Positions 1 through 8,766 of a stretch of 37,194 nucleotides of DNA are shown here, in pieces. Every line of letters starts with the position of its first letter. The first letter of the stretch is position 1. The notes below the pieces were generated by a model that ran no database searches, was not told where the DNA came from, and was given only the letters and a program-made list of their open reading frames with translations. The translations under genes and the position numbers were made by a program. The stretch is from Paracoccus albus. Lineage in GTDB: Bacteria; Pseudomonadota; Alphaproteobacteria; Rhodobacterales; Rhodobacteraceae. The stretch spans positions 1 through 37,194 of the forward strand of contig NZ_CP115779.1 in assembly GCF_027913035.1 (NCBI RefSeq), read 5' to 3'.

Positions 1-1
1 G

Positions 2-58
2 GGGGCCTCTTGGGCAGCGACAACCACAGGCGTCGATGCTTGCGTATTTTACCAACGA
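2..58 (+). other. Conserved coding fragment, upstream copy
   Basis: This 19-codon stretch reads ...GASW..TTTGVDACVFYQR and is about 79 percent identical to 34574-34630. Ten of the 12 differences fall at third codon positions, which is the mark of a sequence once selected as protein. Here the frame stays open past the end of the similarity, whereas the other copy stops at once. I do not recognise the protein. It lies just upstream of the GTGTTA repeats of the origin, in the same place as in the second copy, so it is probably the tail of a gene that flanked this origin in an ancestor. Confidence 0.45.
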
Positions 59-94
59 GGTGCTGCTGGTGGTCCGCTCGGACTGACAAGCTGG

Positions 95-305
95 GTGTTA
101 TACTTGTGTTATAGAAAGTGTTACGAGAATCGGATTAGAGGCAAGGCACTGATATTATTTATAAATATTGCACTATTTTTACGCTCCGGTGTGTAGAGTA
201 TCGAAAATTGGTGGGTAGACTAGCGAACAATGGTGGGTAGAGTATCGAATAATGCGCCTGCTTGGTGGGCAGACTGTCGAACAATGGTGGGTAGAGTATC
301 GAATA
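95..305 (+). other. Plasmid replication origin 1: GTGTTA boxes, AT-rich segment, five iterons
   Basis: Three GTGTTA boxes start at 95, 106 and 118 (steps of 11 and 12 bp). An AT-rich stretch follows at about 150-180. Then come five iterons of about 20 bp, consensus GGTGGGTAGAGTATCGAATA, starting at 188, 210, 232, 264 and 286. The spacing is 22, 22, 32 and 22 bp, so all lie on roughly one helical face, with one gap a helical turn longer. The last iteron ends one base before the repA start codon, so RepA binding would also block its own translation-initiation region and probably its promoter. The same boxes and iteron period recur at 34920-35093. Confidence 0.85.
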
Positions 306-1358
306 ATGGCGAGGCCTCGCAAACGCACTGCACTGCTTCCGCAGCGGCATATAGAGCCGGATTTGTTCGTGTGCGATATCCTCGATGCGACACCGAAAAG
401 TGACCGCGCCTCAATGGAGCATCCTCTCTTTTCACTGTCGGTCAAAAAGGACATGGCTGCATTTGAGTACGAACAGGGCAATGTGAAGGTGAAGATCACG
501 CCTGCTGCCGAAGAAGGCCGTGCCAATGTTTTCGACAGAGACATTTTGATCTACGTGTTGAGCCAGCTGATGGCTGCGAAAAATGAAGGCCAGGAAATTG
601 GTCGCCGGGTCCAGATTTCAGCCCATGACCTTCTCAAGGCGACGAACCGCCACACTACGGGCCAAGCCTATGCTACGCTCCGTCGCGCCCTCACCCGCCT
701 TCAGTTTACTCAGATAGAAACAAACATCCACGATCACGGTGTTGGGGAGTGGCGCTCGATCTCGTTCATCACCGATGCTCGGATCGTCAAGGAAGATTCC
801 ACGGGTCGCTTGCTTAGCGTCGAGCTTGAAATGGGTGATTGGCTTGTAAAAGCCATCGAAAACAAGAATGTACTTACCTTACACAAAGCCTATTTCCAGC
901 TTAGAAAGCCTCTGGAACGGCGGCTCTATGAGCTGGCCCGGAAGCATTGCGGCAAGCAAGAAGTTTGGCGCATCGGACTCGATAAGCTCCAACACAAGAC
1001 AGGATCGACCTCAACGGCAAAGGAGTTCAAGCGCCTGGTGAAGGCGATCTGCAAGGCGGACGAAGACCAATCACACATGCCGGATTACGGCTTCAAGCTT
1101 CTGCACGATGTTCTAGAGGTCACGCCAAAACCCGAGTTTATGGGCGTTTATGGCGACAGCTCAGCGATTGCTTTAGAAGCCACCGTGCGTCTGTCGTCCG
1201 ATGCTTACGATCAAGCCCGCAAGGCGGCTCCGACCTGGGACGTGTATTTTCTTGAGCAAGAATGGCGGATGTGGATGAACGATCCGCCGCGCCATCCTGA
1301 TGCTGCATTCGTGGGCTTTTGCCGAAAATGGTATGAGCGAAAGGGGCGCGCTACATAA
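306..1358 (+). CDS. repA: Replication initiator protein RepA (RPA family), replicon 1
   Basis: This is an iteron-binding plasmid initiator of about 350 residues. It shares with the RepA at 13677-14711 the motifs DLFVCD and MEHPLFSLS near the N terminus, FDRDILIYVLSQ, RVQISAHDLL, RKPLERRLYELARKHCG (about residues 200-216) and FVGFCRKWYERKG near the end. These belong to the alphaproteobacterial replication initiator protein A (RPA) family. I chose the ATG at 306 because the conserved region begins just after it. An upstream in-frame ATG at 252 lies inside the iteron array and would add 18 unconserved residues encoded by iterons. No strong Shine-Dalgarno sequence is seen; the array itself occupies that position. 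parA follows after about 100 bp containing an inverted repeat. Confidence 0.92.
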   Translation: MARPRKRTALLPQRHIEPDLFVCDILDATPKSDRASMEHPLFSLSVKKDMAAFEYEQGNVKVKITPAAEEGRANVFDRDILIYVLSQLMAAKNEGQEIGRRVQISAHDLLKATNRHTTGQAYATLRRALTRLQFTQIETNIHDHGVGEWRSISFITDARIVKEDSTGRLLSVELEMGDWLVKAIENKNVLTLHKAYFQLRKPLERRLYELARKHCGKQEVWRIGLDKLQHKTGSTSTAKEFKRLVKAICKADEDQSHMPDYGFKLLHDVLEVTPKPEFMGVYGDSSAIALEATVRLSSDAYDQARKAAPTWDVYFLEQEWRMWMNDPPRHPDAAFVGFCRKWYERKGRAT

Positions 1359-1422
1359 CTGATAACCCATAATCCATATTAGTCATCTAATAATTATTAT
1401 GAGTTGACAGTTATCAGTTATG
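1354..1422. promoter_or_regulatory. Perfect 13-bp inverted repeat between repA and parA
   Basis: CATAACTGATAAC at 1354-1366 is repeated in inverted orientation as GTTATCAGTTATG at 1410-1422, with an AT-rich spacer. It overlaps the repA stop codon and lies just upstream of parA. The core GATAAC/GTTATC recurs in the inverted repeat beyond the downstream gene (2402-2437), so the par operon is bracketed by related sites. It is probably an operator or centromere bound by the small RHH protein encoded at 2107-2400. Confidence 0.6.
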
Positions 1423-1456
1423 AGTTAAGGGTAGTGAAACGAGAATGAGGCAGGCC

Positions 1457-2125
1457 ATGACTCAGGTCATAAGCGTAGTGCAAGAAAAGGGTGGAGCGGG
1501 CAAAACAACGCTTCTAACAGCAATCGCGAGTCTGATGGTTCAAGATGGTGCCAGGATCGCGGTGATCGATACTGACCCTCAGCGCCACTTGGAAGCATGG
1601 GCCAAGAAAGAACAAACAGATCTCGATTGGCTCTATGAAGAAGATGACGAAAAGCTGATTCCTACCGTGAAAGCCCTGAAGAAGGCTGATCCTGCTTACG
1701 ATGCGATCTTTGTCGATACTGCGGGTTTTAAGTCGGCTATGGCGATGCATGCTATCGCAGCCGCAAATCTGATCTTGATCCCATCGAAAGCCAATGAGGC
1801 TGATGCCAAAGGGGCCAAGCGGACGTTTTCGCATGTCCAGAGTGTCGCAGAGACGATGGAGAAAGAAATTCCGGCGTTAGTGGTCATGATGGATGTGGAT
1901 ACGCAGACAAACATCACGCAGGCCATCGTTGATGCACTCGACGCACAGAACGTGCCGCGCCTCAATGCCATGTGCGCACATCGAACGGGCTTCAAGGAAA
2001 TGACCTCCACAGGCCAGGTTCCGCAGGGATCGGCGCGGCGGTCAGCTCAGTCGGTGCTTGCAGATTTGCAGGGTAGGGGGCTCTTGGGTTTCTATAGGAG
2101 CGGGTCATGGCCAAAGTCAGCGTAA
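1457..2125 (+). CDS. parA: ParA-type plasmid partition ATPase
   Basis: This is a small ParA/MinD-family P-loop ATPase that moves plasmid copies apart with a centromere-binding partner. The deviant Walker A motif KGGAGKTT is close to the N terminus (residues 11-18), followed by the A' motif DTDPQRHLEAW and the Walker B-like strand AIFVDTAG. At about 222 residues without an N-terminal HTH domain it resembles the short (type Ib) ParA class. The ATG at 1457 is preferred over the ATG at 1445 because GAGG lies six bases upstream of it and the ATPase fold starts at once. The gene overlaps the next by 19 bp, so the pair is translationally linked. Confidence 0.9.
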   Translation: MTQVISVVQEKGGAGKTTLLTAIASLMVQDGARIAVIDTDPQRHLEAWAKKEQTDLDWLYEEDDEKLIPTVKALKKADPAYDAIFVDTAGFKSAMAMHAIAAANLILIPSKANEADAKGAKRTFSHVQSVAETMEKEIPALVVMMDVDTQTNITQAIVDALDAQNVPRLNAMCAHRTGFKEMTSTGQVPQGSARRSAQSVLADLQGRGLLGFYRSGSWPKSA

Positions 2126-2400
2126 ATCTTGATGACGATCTGGAGGCGGATGGCAACGTTCATAAGCTGAAGACGATGGCAGCCCCGCTACCAAGCGTGA
2201 GCAAAGCCAAGTCGTCAGCCCTGAAAGATGCGCCGCGCGTCCAGTTTTCATTCACCAATGTGCCAAAACCGATCAAGGAAGCATTTGCGGCGGAGGCCCA
2301 TAAACGCGGTGTCACTCAGAAAGAACTTCTCTATGAATGCCTTAGAGCCGGTGGGTTAAACATTCCTGAAGCTTCCGAAATCGACGGACGAAGGCGGTAA
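2107..2400 (+). CDS. Small ribbon-helix-helix partition protein (ParB/ParG-like)
   Basis: This 97-residue protein is encoded directly after and overlapping parA. It has a charged, probably disordered N-terminal half and a C-terminal half that fits a ribbon-helix-helix fold: a beta strand RVQFSFTNVP followed by helices KEAFAAEAHKRG and TQKELLYECLRAGG. Small RHH proteins in this position (ParG, Omega and similar) bind the centromere and repress the par operon. AGGAG lies seven to eight bases upstream of the ATG. The inverted repeats on both sides of the operon are the natural candidate binding sites. The function is inferred mainly from position and predicted fold. Confidence 0.7.
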   Translation: MAKVSVNLDDDLEADGNVHKLKTMAAPLPSVSKAKSSALKDAPRVQFSFTNVPKPIKEAFAAEAHKRGVTQKELLYECLRAGGLNIPEASEIDGRRR

Positions 2401-2401
2401 C

Positions 2402-2437
2402 AGACATCAGATAACAGGTAACAGTTATCTGATGTCT
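2402..2437. repeat. 14-bp perfect inverted repeat after the par operon
   Basis: AGACATCAGATAAC at 2402-2415 is mirrored by GTTATCTGATGTCT at 2424-2437 with an 8-base loop, directly after the parB-like stop codon. No T-run follows, so it is not a typical intrinsic terminator. The GATAAC core is shared with the inverted repeat upstream of parA, which favours a protein-binding or centromere role, perhaps combined with 3' end formation. Confidence 0.65.
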
Positions 2438-2449
2438 TGCGGGGGCGCT

Positions 2450-2468
2450 TAACCCATCACATGGGTTA
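2450..2468. repeat. 8-bp perfect inverted repeat with 3-base loop
   Basis: TAACCCAT and ATGGGTTA are separated by CAC. The repeat lies just beyond the par-associated hairpin and may belong to the same partition locus. Confidence 0.5.
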
Positions 2469-2883
2469 TCGGCATAAAGGAACGTTTCATTCGGCATCTT
2501 TGCTGCGCTTGCCTAATTTGAAAGCGAGTTGATCCGCGAACGCACAATGGCGGGGTTACAGGCCGCTCGCGCGCGCGATCGAAGGGGGAACTCCGCTCAG
2601 AACTTGATTTGTGCAACATGTGTAACCGCCCCTTGCGCAAGGGGTAATTTCAGAGCTGCTTTCCGCGCGTCACCGGGTGCTGACATGTGTCCGGCCTCTG
2701 ATGCGGCCTTGGTCATGCCGCGGGCCCGTATGGTGTTCGAAGGTCGGGTCCAGATCAAAGCCGCGTGCTCAAAGGCACTCTGTTGCACACTGGTTCTCCC
2801 GATCCCGTCTCACGACTGTTGCGCCAAACTGCTCCTTGCCCTCTTCCGCTCCGACGTCCTCGCGACCGACGGCTGCTTACGCT
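2469..2883. other. No gene recognised
   Basis: No coding sequence can be supported here. The segment contains a perfect 16-bp palindrome (CCCCTTGC and its mirror) at 2629-2644. From about 2760 it probably contains decayed, frameshifted remains of the Tn3 transposase that becomes readable at 2884. No transposon inverted-repeat end was recognised. Confidence 0.5.
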
Positions 2884-4455
2884 GCCGCCGGTGACGGCCA
2901 TCGGCTCTGGGAGGTTGCGGTGCTGTTTCATTTGCGGGAGGCGTTCCGGTCGGGTGACATCTGGCTCCTCCATTCCCGGCGCTACGCTGATCTGAAGCAG
3001 GCCCTGGTTCCTGCGGAGGCGGTAGAGGGCGCGCCAAGGCTGACGGTGCCGCTCGACCCGAAAACCTGGCTTGCCGATCGCAAGGCGCGCATGACCGACG
3101 GGCTGGCGCGACTGGCCAAGGCGGCTCGCGCAGGGGCGATCCCGGGCGGGTCGATCGAGAATGGCGTCTTGAAAACTGACCGCCTGAGTGCGGCGGTGCC
3201 GCAAGAGGCGGACGAGCTGGTGCTCGATCTCTACGACCGGTTGCCGACCATACGGATCACCGAACTGCTGCAGGAGGTCGATGCAGATATTGGCTTCACG
3301 GAAGCCTTCACACATCTGCAGACCGGCGCGCCCTGCAAAGACCAGATCGGGATGCTGACCGTGCTGTTGGCTGAAGGTTTGAATCTTGGGCTCAGCAAGA
3401 TGGCCGAAGCGACCAGCACACATGACTACTTCCAACTCTCCCGCTTGTCGCGATGGCATATGGAGAGCGATGCCATCAACCAGGCCCTCGCCTTGGTAAT
3501 TGAGGCACAGGCCCGGCTGCCCATGGCCCAATTCTGGGGCGGGGGCGTCACCGCGTCCAGTGACGGGCAATTCTTCCCCGCCGCCCGGCAGGGCGAAGCC
3601 ATGAACCTCATCAACGCGAAATACGGCTCCGAGCCAGGCCTCAAGGCCTATACCCATGTCTCCGACCAGTTCGGCCCCTTTGCCACCCAGAACATTCCGG
3701 CCACCGTGAGCGAGGCGCCCTACATTCTGGACGGGCTGCTGATGAACGAGGCCGGACAAAAGATCTCGGAGCAGTATGCCGACACCGGTGGCTTTACAGA
3801 TCAGGTCTTTGCCGTGACCGCGCTGCTGTCCTACCGGTTCATTCCGCGCATCCGGGATCTGCCGTCAACGCGGCTCTATCTCTTCGATCCCGCCACCGCG
3901 CCGAACGAGTTGCGCGGCTTGATCGGCAGCAAGATCCGCGAAGGCGTCATCGTCCAGAACTGGCCTGGCGTCCTGCGTGCCGTGGCCACCATGGCGACGG
4001 GCGTCCTGCCGCCCAGTCAGTTGCTCAAAAAGTTCGCCGCCTATCCGCGCCAGCACGAGCTGGCCGTGGCGCTCCGCGAAATCGGCCGCATCGAACGCAC
4101 CCTCTTCATCATCGAGTGGCTACTCGACGCCGACATGCAGCGCCGGGCCCAGATCGGCTTGAACAAGGGCGAGGCCCATCACGCCCTGAAAAACGCCCTG
4201 CGCATCGGGCGACAGGGCGAAATCCGTGATCGCACCGCCGAGGGGCAGCACTACCGCATGGCCGGCCTCAACCTGCTCGCTGCCATCATCATCTACTGGA
4301 ACACCAAGCATCTCGGTCAGGCCGTCGCCGCGCGTCAGCGGGCCGGGTTGAATTGTGCGCCCAATTTACTGGCGCATATCTCGCCGCTCGGCTGGGCACA
4401 CATCCTGCTCACTGGCGAATACCGGTGGCGGCGGCAAACCGGGGCCAGCTTGTGA
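2884..4455 (+). pseudogene. tnpA: Tn3-family transposase, C-terminal half only
   Basis: Homology to Tn3-family TnpA begins near RLWEVAVLFHLREAFRSGD and runs about 520 residues to the normal end (SPLGWAHILLTGEY). A full-length protein has about 990 residues, so the N-terminal DNA-binding half is missing. The RNase H-like core looks intact: first Asp in SSDGQFF, second Asp in GGFTDQVFA and the Glu in LNKGEAHHAL. An open frame extends upstream to 2677 but the added residues do not resemble the family. Neither the 38-bp inverted repeats nor a resolvase is attached, so this is a transposon remnant. Its 3' end abuts the rep gene at 4562. Confidence 0.88.
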
Positions 4456-4561
4456 AGTAATCAGCCCTATTTCTTGCCACCGTCACGGCTCCCAAACGGA
4501 CGCACCGCGATCATCGCCACCACAAAGGCGGCACAGAGTTCAAAATGGAGGAAAGAAGGGG

Positions 4562-5545
4562 GTGTCAGGGCCTTGTGATACGATCCTGCCCCCTACCGGA
4601 ATCTACCCCTACATGCGCAACGCGCCCTCTCTGCTGGCCCTCAAGCTCATGCACCTGATGATCGGCACGGCGGGCGGGAGGATGGCGGACGATGTGCGCC
4701 ACGAAATCCGCCTTTCCGACATTCGCAAGATCCACGGCATGAAGAACCATGACCGCGCCAGCCTCACGCCACTGTTCGAAGAATTGCGGGCCGTTGTGAT
4801 CCGCGAAGGCGACCCCACCGACGATGCGCAACGGGTCATCGTCGGTGGGCTGCTGGATCATGCTGTGCTTGATCGCAAAGACCCCATCAGCGGCGACACG
4901 CTGCTGTCGTGGTTCTTCGGGCGCATGTTCCGCGACATGGCCGAGAAATCGAACCACTGGGCCATTCTCGACCGCCAGGCCGTGTTCCATCTCTCCAGCA
5001 AATATGCGGTTCTATTGTTCCAGCACATCGCCAGTCTGGTGAACCTCGATCGCATGAACGCCAAGACCTTCACAGTGCCTGAATTGCGGGCGCTGTTTGG
5101 GGTGGCAGATGTCAAACACAAGCGTTTTGCCGAACTAAACCGATGGGCTATCAAGCCCTCGATTGATGAGATCAATCACTTGTCGCGGCTGACCCTGACA
5201 GCCACCCCGAACAAGAGTGGGCGCAGCGTGGTCAGCGTCACAATCGGTTGGCGAGTGAAGGGCGATCCAAGCGCGGCCAGGCGAGAGATGGCAGGCTCCA
5301 GGGTCGGTCGAGAAGCCCGCCGCAACGGGACGGCCGAGATGGTGGCCGTTGCCTTTCCCGCAGCAGGGGGGATCACCTACAGCCCGCATTGGCTCGAACT
5401 CAAGCGGGCGGCGGGGTGCAACAAGGACAACGACCTGATTGCATCAGACTTCCGCCGTTTTTGCGCTCAACGCGACATCCCCCTCGACGCCCGCAACATC
5501 GAGGCAACCTTTTCAAACTTCTGCGCCAAGGTGGGGCGGGTATGA
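4562..5545 (+). CDS. Rep_3-type (winged-helix) plasmid replication initiator, replicon 3
   Basis: The central part reads like a Rep_3 superfamily (RepB/RepE-like) initiator: SSKYAVLLFQHIASL, FTVPELRALFGV, then KRFAELNRWAIKPSIDEINHLSRLTLT, the usual winged-helix order. The protein has about 328 residues from the GTG at 4562, which has GGAG about 11 bases upstream; the first ATG is at 4613. This family is unrelated to the two RPA-type initiators in the window. No iteron array is visible in the short gap after the Tn3 remnant, so the origin may have been lost upstream or lie elsewhere. A partner gene follows 47 bp downstream. Confidence 0.75.
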   Translation: MSGPCDTILPPTGIYPYMRNAPSLLALKLMHLMIGTAGGRMADDVRHEIRLSDIRKIHGMKNHDRASLTPLFEELRAVVIREGDPTDDAQRVIVGGLLDHAVLDRKDPISGDTLLSWFFGRMFRDMAEKSNHWAILDRQAVFHLSSKYAVLLFQHIASLVNLDRMNAKTFTVPELRALFGVADVKHKRFAELNRWAIKPSIDEINHLSRLTLTATPNKSGRSVVSVTIGWRVKGDPSAARREMAGSRVGREARRNGTAEMVAVAFPAAGGITYSPHWLELKRAAGCNKDNDLIASDFRRFCAQRDIPLDARNIEATFSNFCAKVGRV

Positions 5546-5592
5546 TACGCAAGGGTTGCAGGCAAGGGTGAATGCAAAGGAACGCAAGGGCT

Positions 5593-6063
5593 ATGCAATA
5601 CACTGCGGGACAGGCGGCCGAGGCGACAGGCAAGAATATTGCCACCATCACGCGCGCCATAAAATCAGGAAAAATATCGGCAAAGAAAGACGATTCCGGC
5701 GCGTGGCGCATTGAGCCGGCAGAGTTGTATCGCGTCTTCTCCCCGACAGCGCAAATCTTGCGCAACCCGAAAATGCGAGAAGACGCAAGCCCTGCGCAAG
5801 GGGTGAAGTCCCCCATGCAAGACAACGGCTTACAGATAGAACTTGCGACATTGCGTGAACGGATCAAGGCGCAGGACGAAATTCTGGCTGACCGGGCGGA
5901 CACAATCGCGGATCTGCGCGCTCGGCTGGATCGGGAGGGCGAGGAACGGCGCAAGCTGGCAGCGATCCTGACGGACCAGACGCGCCCGGCCGCAGTTGAA
6001 ACTCCTGCGGCCGACCAGGCGGCCGCCTCAAGGCGGCCGTGGTGGCGCAGGTTTTCGGGATAG
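5593..6063 (+). CDS. HTH/coiled-coil protein associated with the rep gene
   Basis: The N terminus (about residues 1-50) is a MerR/excisionase-like helix-turn-helix: YTAGQAAEATGKNIATITRAIKSGKISA followed by the wing WRIEPAELYRVF. A hinge is followed by a coiled coil (about residues 75-130, with LATLRERIKAQDEILADRADT). The C terminus ends RRPWWRRFSG. Proteins of this layout commonly sit next to Rep genes on alphaproteobacterial plasmids; a role in copy-number or replication control is likely but unproven. The ATG at 5593 is chosen because the HTH begins there and AAGGAA lies about ten bases upstream. An in-frame ATG at 5572 would add seven residues. Confidence 0.7.
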   Translation: MQYTAGQAAEATGKNIATITRAIKSGKISAKKDDSGAWRIEPAELYRVFSPTAQILRNPKMREDASPAQGVKSPMQDNGLQIELATLRERIKAQDEILADRADTIADLRARLDREGEERRKLAAILTDQTRPAAVETPAADQAAASRRPWWRRFSG

Positions 6064-6181
6064 GACGGCGAGTTGTGGCTCGGCGGGGATATGTTCACTG
6101 CGCGAAGCCCATGGAATTTGAGCTGTGCGCTGGGGACATGCCAGGCTTGCGCGCGGCCCGCGAAACCGGCATCCAGAGGCG

Positions 6182-7798
6182 ATGAACAACCTGCAAGCAA
6201 GTATTTCCTTGGATCAGAACGTGGCAGATTACATCAATCAAGAGGCAGAAAAGGTCATTTCGATTTACAGGCGCCTCTACCCATCCCGAGAGCTGCGCTT
6301 TGTCTTTCGTGAGGGAAAAAATCCCATCTTCGGAGAAGCCATCGTTACCGAGGGGAAGGCTGCCTTGCATCCCGGCCAGCTCGGTGCTGACTATCTGGGC
6401 CAGATGACTGTGCCGAGCCCCCAAGGAGATGGCCTGTCGGTTACGGTGACCACCACCATCCCCCGCCTGCCTTTGCCGAATGAATATCGGCAGACCGTTG
6501 CGCCCTGGGCGCCACAACGGCCGCTGAAACCTGTCTTCAGACTATTTCCTATGCTCTACGAACAGATCCGCTACCTTGCAGAAATGCTACGCAAGAAGCG
6601 CTCGGACGGCCGGCACATGATCACCGCCTTGCCCTTGGGCAAAGGGTCTGGCCTGTTTTCTGCGCCAGGCGCTCCTGCGAATGACAAAAGGCCGGCTGTC
6701 CTGATCGGTATGCACTGGCTTGAGGTGGGCGGCGCCGAAAAGCTGGCTTTTGACACGATCCGCTGGGCCCATGAGGCAGGGCTTCGGGTTTTCGTTGTCG
6801 CTGGCATCCCCGAGCTGCAGCGGCTGCAGGGGCAACTGCCGGACAGCCCTGATATCACCTTCCTGCGCCTTGACCGTTATCTGCCCCACCATCTTTGGCC
6901 CCGCTATATCGAGGATCTGATCCGGGCCGAAAACATCCGGCTGATACATATCCATCATTGCACACCGCTTTATGATGCCCTGCCTCAGGTGCGGTCGATG
7001 ACCCCATGGGTCAAGGTTATCGACAGCACCCATATCGTCGAATACGCGGATGGGGGCTATCCGCGGATTTCCGGCGTCTGGTCGAATTTCATCGACCTCC
7101 ACCATGTGATCAGTGGCGAGCTGGTCGATTACTATCGCAACACCTTTCATGTCGTGGGCAAGGTGCGGCTTGGCCGGATGCTTGACCGGGACAAGGACAT
7201 GCAGGCCATGCCGGAGTTCAATATGCAGGCCACGCAAAAGAGCCTGCATATCAGCTTTATCGGCAGGCTTTACTATCAGAAGCGACCGGTGATCGTGATG
7301 GAGGCCTTCAGGCGCCTGACCCGTTGGGCGGTTCAGAACAATGTCGAATTGAAGGCAAGCATCGTGGGTGAGGGGCCGTTTCTGACCACCTTGCAAGGTC
7401 TGGCCCGGCGCTATGAGCTTCAGGACCAGATCACATTCCTGCCGGCAGATACAGACGTGCCTGCCCTGCTTGAGAAGACAGACATCATGCTTTTGCCTTC
7501 CAATAACGAGGGGCTGGCGCTGGTCTGCTATGAGGCGATCAAGCATGGCTGCATCCCCGTATCGACGGATGTGGGCTCGCAATACGAGATCGTCCCCCCG
7601 GATCTTCTGGTGCCGCTGCCACCGCGCGCCACCGTTCGCCAGATCCTGAGCATCGTTGATCAGCTCTGGCGCGATCCGGCCTTCCTTGCCAGACAAAAGC
7701 AGGAATTGCTAAAGGCCCTGAGCAAGATAAGCGGCGATATGACGGCCAGGGAGGTCCTGATGCCGATCTATCGGGACGCTGCCCGGAATGAGGGATAA
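6182..7798 (+). CDS. GT4-family glycosyltransferase with long N-terminal extension
   Basis: This is a retaining GT-B glycosyltransferase of about 538 residues. The first 170 residues are not recognisable. The N-terminal Rossmann half begins near VLIGMHWLEVGGAEKLAFD (about 173), where the GGAEK loop is typical of GT4. The nucleotide-sugar half begins near LHISFIGRLYYQKRP (about 355). The E-x7-E motif is in NEGLALVCYEAIKHG (Glu 443 and 451). There is no signal peptide or membrane segment, so it is probably cytoplasmic. The ATG at 6182 is preceded by AGAGG at close spacing; an earlier in-frame ATG at 6125 lacks support. It overlaps the next gene by 11 bp, suggesting both act on one glycan. Confidence 0.85.
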   Translation: MNNLQASISLDQNVADYINQEAEKVISIYRRLYPSRELRFVFREGKNPIFGEAIVTEGKAALHPGQLGADYLGQMTVPSPQGDGLSVTVTTTIPRLPLPNEYRQTVAPWAPQRPLKPVFRLFPMLYEQIRYLAEMLRKKRSDGRHMITALPLGKGSGLFSAPGAPANDKRPAVLIGMHWLEVGGAEKLAFDTIRWAHEAGLRVFVVAGIPELQRLQGQLPDSPDITFLRLDRYLPHHLWPRYIEDLIRAENIRLIHIHHCTPLYDALPQVRSMTPWVKVIDSTHIVEYADGGYPRISGVWSNFIDLHHVISGELVDYYRNTFHVVGKVRLGRMLDRDKDMQAMPEFNMQATQKSLHISFIGRLYYQKRPVIVMEAFRRLTRWAVQNNVELKASIVGEGPFLTTLQGLARRYELQDQITFLPADTDVPALLEKTDIMLLPSNNEGLALVCYEAIKHGCIPVSTDVGSQYEIVPPDLLVPLPPRATVRQILSIVDQLWRDPAFLARQKQELLKALSKISGDMTAREVLMPIYRDAARNEG

Positions 7799-8702
7799 GA
7801 CATTGAGTCCACTGGACAAGACTGCTGCGGTCATCGTGACCTTCAACCGCTCGGCCAAGTTGGCGAAGGTCATCGACGCCCTGCAACGCCAGACCCGCCG
7901 GCCAGAGGTCATTCTGGTGGTGGACAACGCATCGACCGATGACACGCAGGATATGGTGATCGCACGGGCGCGCGAGGATCTCTCGATCCGCTATTTGCGC
8001 CTGCCCGAGAATGTCGGGGGCGCCGGCGGCTTTCACGCCGGGCTCAAGGCCGCTTATGAGCATGGCGCCCATTACTTCTGGGTTTCGGATGACGACGCCT
8101 ATCCCGAACCGGACGCAATCGAAAAGCTGCTGCACGCGATCCGGCAGTTCGAGGCGGAAAACCAGTGGCGCCCCAGCTTTGCCGCCTCACGCGTCGAATG
8201 GATCGACGGCAGCCTTTGCGAGATGAACACACCGCGCCCGGTCTGGGACTGGCCGCGTTTCGTGCGCCCCAATGCCGCCTGGGCACTGGTCGATTCCGCC
8301 TCATTCGTGTCGCTCCTGATCCCGCGTTGGGCGGTCGAGGCCCACGGCCTGCCGATTGCCGATTATTTCATCTGGTTCGACGATGCCGAATATACAAGGC
8401 GGCTGTCGCGTTCCTATCCGGGCATATTCGTCCCCGAAAGCCGGGTGATCCACGATACGCCCGACAACCGGGGGGTGAATTTCGGGCTGGTGAACGAAAA
8501 AAGCCTGTGGAAGTTCCGCTATGGCGCCCGCAACGAAGCCTCATGGCGCCGCCGCGAGGGCGGGCTGATGAGCGTGCTGAGCTATGCTTATGGCGTGCAT
8601 CAGCAGATGAAGGGCGCGAATGTCCCCGGCAAGATGCGCCGCGAGATCTACGCCTCGATTTTCAAAGGCCTTGGCTTCCGCCCTGAGATCAAGACGGTAT
8701 AG
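7788..8702 (+). CDS. GT2 glycosyltransferase, galactofuranosyltransferase-like
   Basis: This GT-A fold inverting glycosyltransferase has 304 residues. It shows VIVTFNR (about 15-21), VVDNASTDDT, the GGAGGFHAGL loop, the metal-binding DDD (101-103) and the downstream WFDDAEYTRRL (about 196-206) with a later His (VIHDTP). The pattern ENVGGAGGF...DDD...WFDDAEY resembles GlfT1/GlfT2 and other UDP-Galf transferases, which fits the glf gene nearby. The ATG at 7788 lies inside the upstream gene. A TTG at 7803 with GAGGG nine bases upstream is a plausible alternative start. The donor sugar is inferred. Confidence 0.82.
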   Translation: MRDKTLSPLDKTAAVIVTFNRSAKLAKVIDALQRQTRRPEVILVVDNASTDDTQDMVIARAREDLSIRYLRLPENVGGAGGFHAGLKAAYEHGAHYFWVSDDDAYPEPDAIEKLLHAIRQFEAENQWRPSFAASRVEWIDGSLCEMNTPRPVWDWPRFVRPNAAWALVDSASFVSLLIPRWAVEAHGLPIADYFIWFDDAEYTRRLSRSYPGIFVPESRVIHDTPDNRGVNFGLVNEKSLWKFRYGARNEASWRRREGGLMSVLSYAYGVHQQMKGANVPGKMRREIYASIFKGLGFRPEIKTV

Positions 8703-8766
8703 AAGCTGCGACAGCCGGTGAGAAGAGCGTTTAGGCTCCATCCCTATAAATTTCTCTTGAAGGCTA

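Noticed and set aside
2755..3759. Long open frame antisense to the transposase remnant
   Set aside because: The other strand carries recognisable Tn3 transposase motifs; the antisense product resembles no family.
6086..6184. Short frame ending in ATGA overlap with the GT4 gene
   Set aside because: It would encode a peptide of about 30 residues with no ribosome site or known relatives; it may be the tail of a lost gene but cannot be supported.
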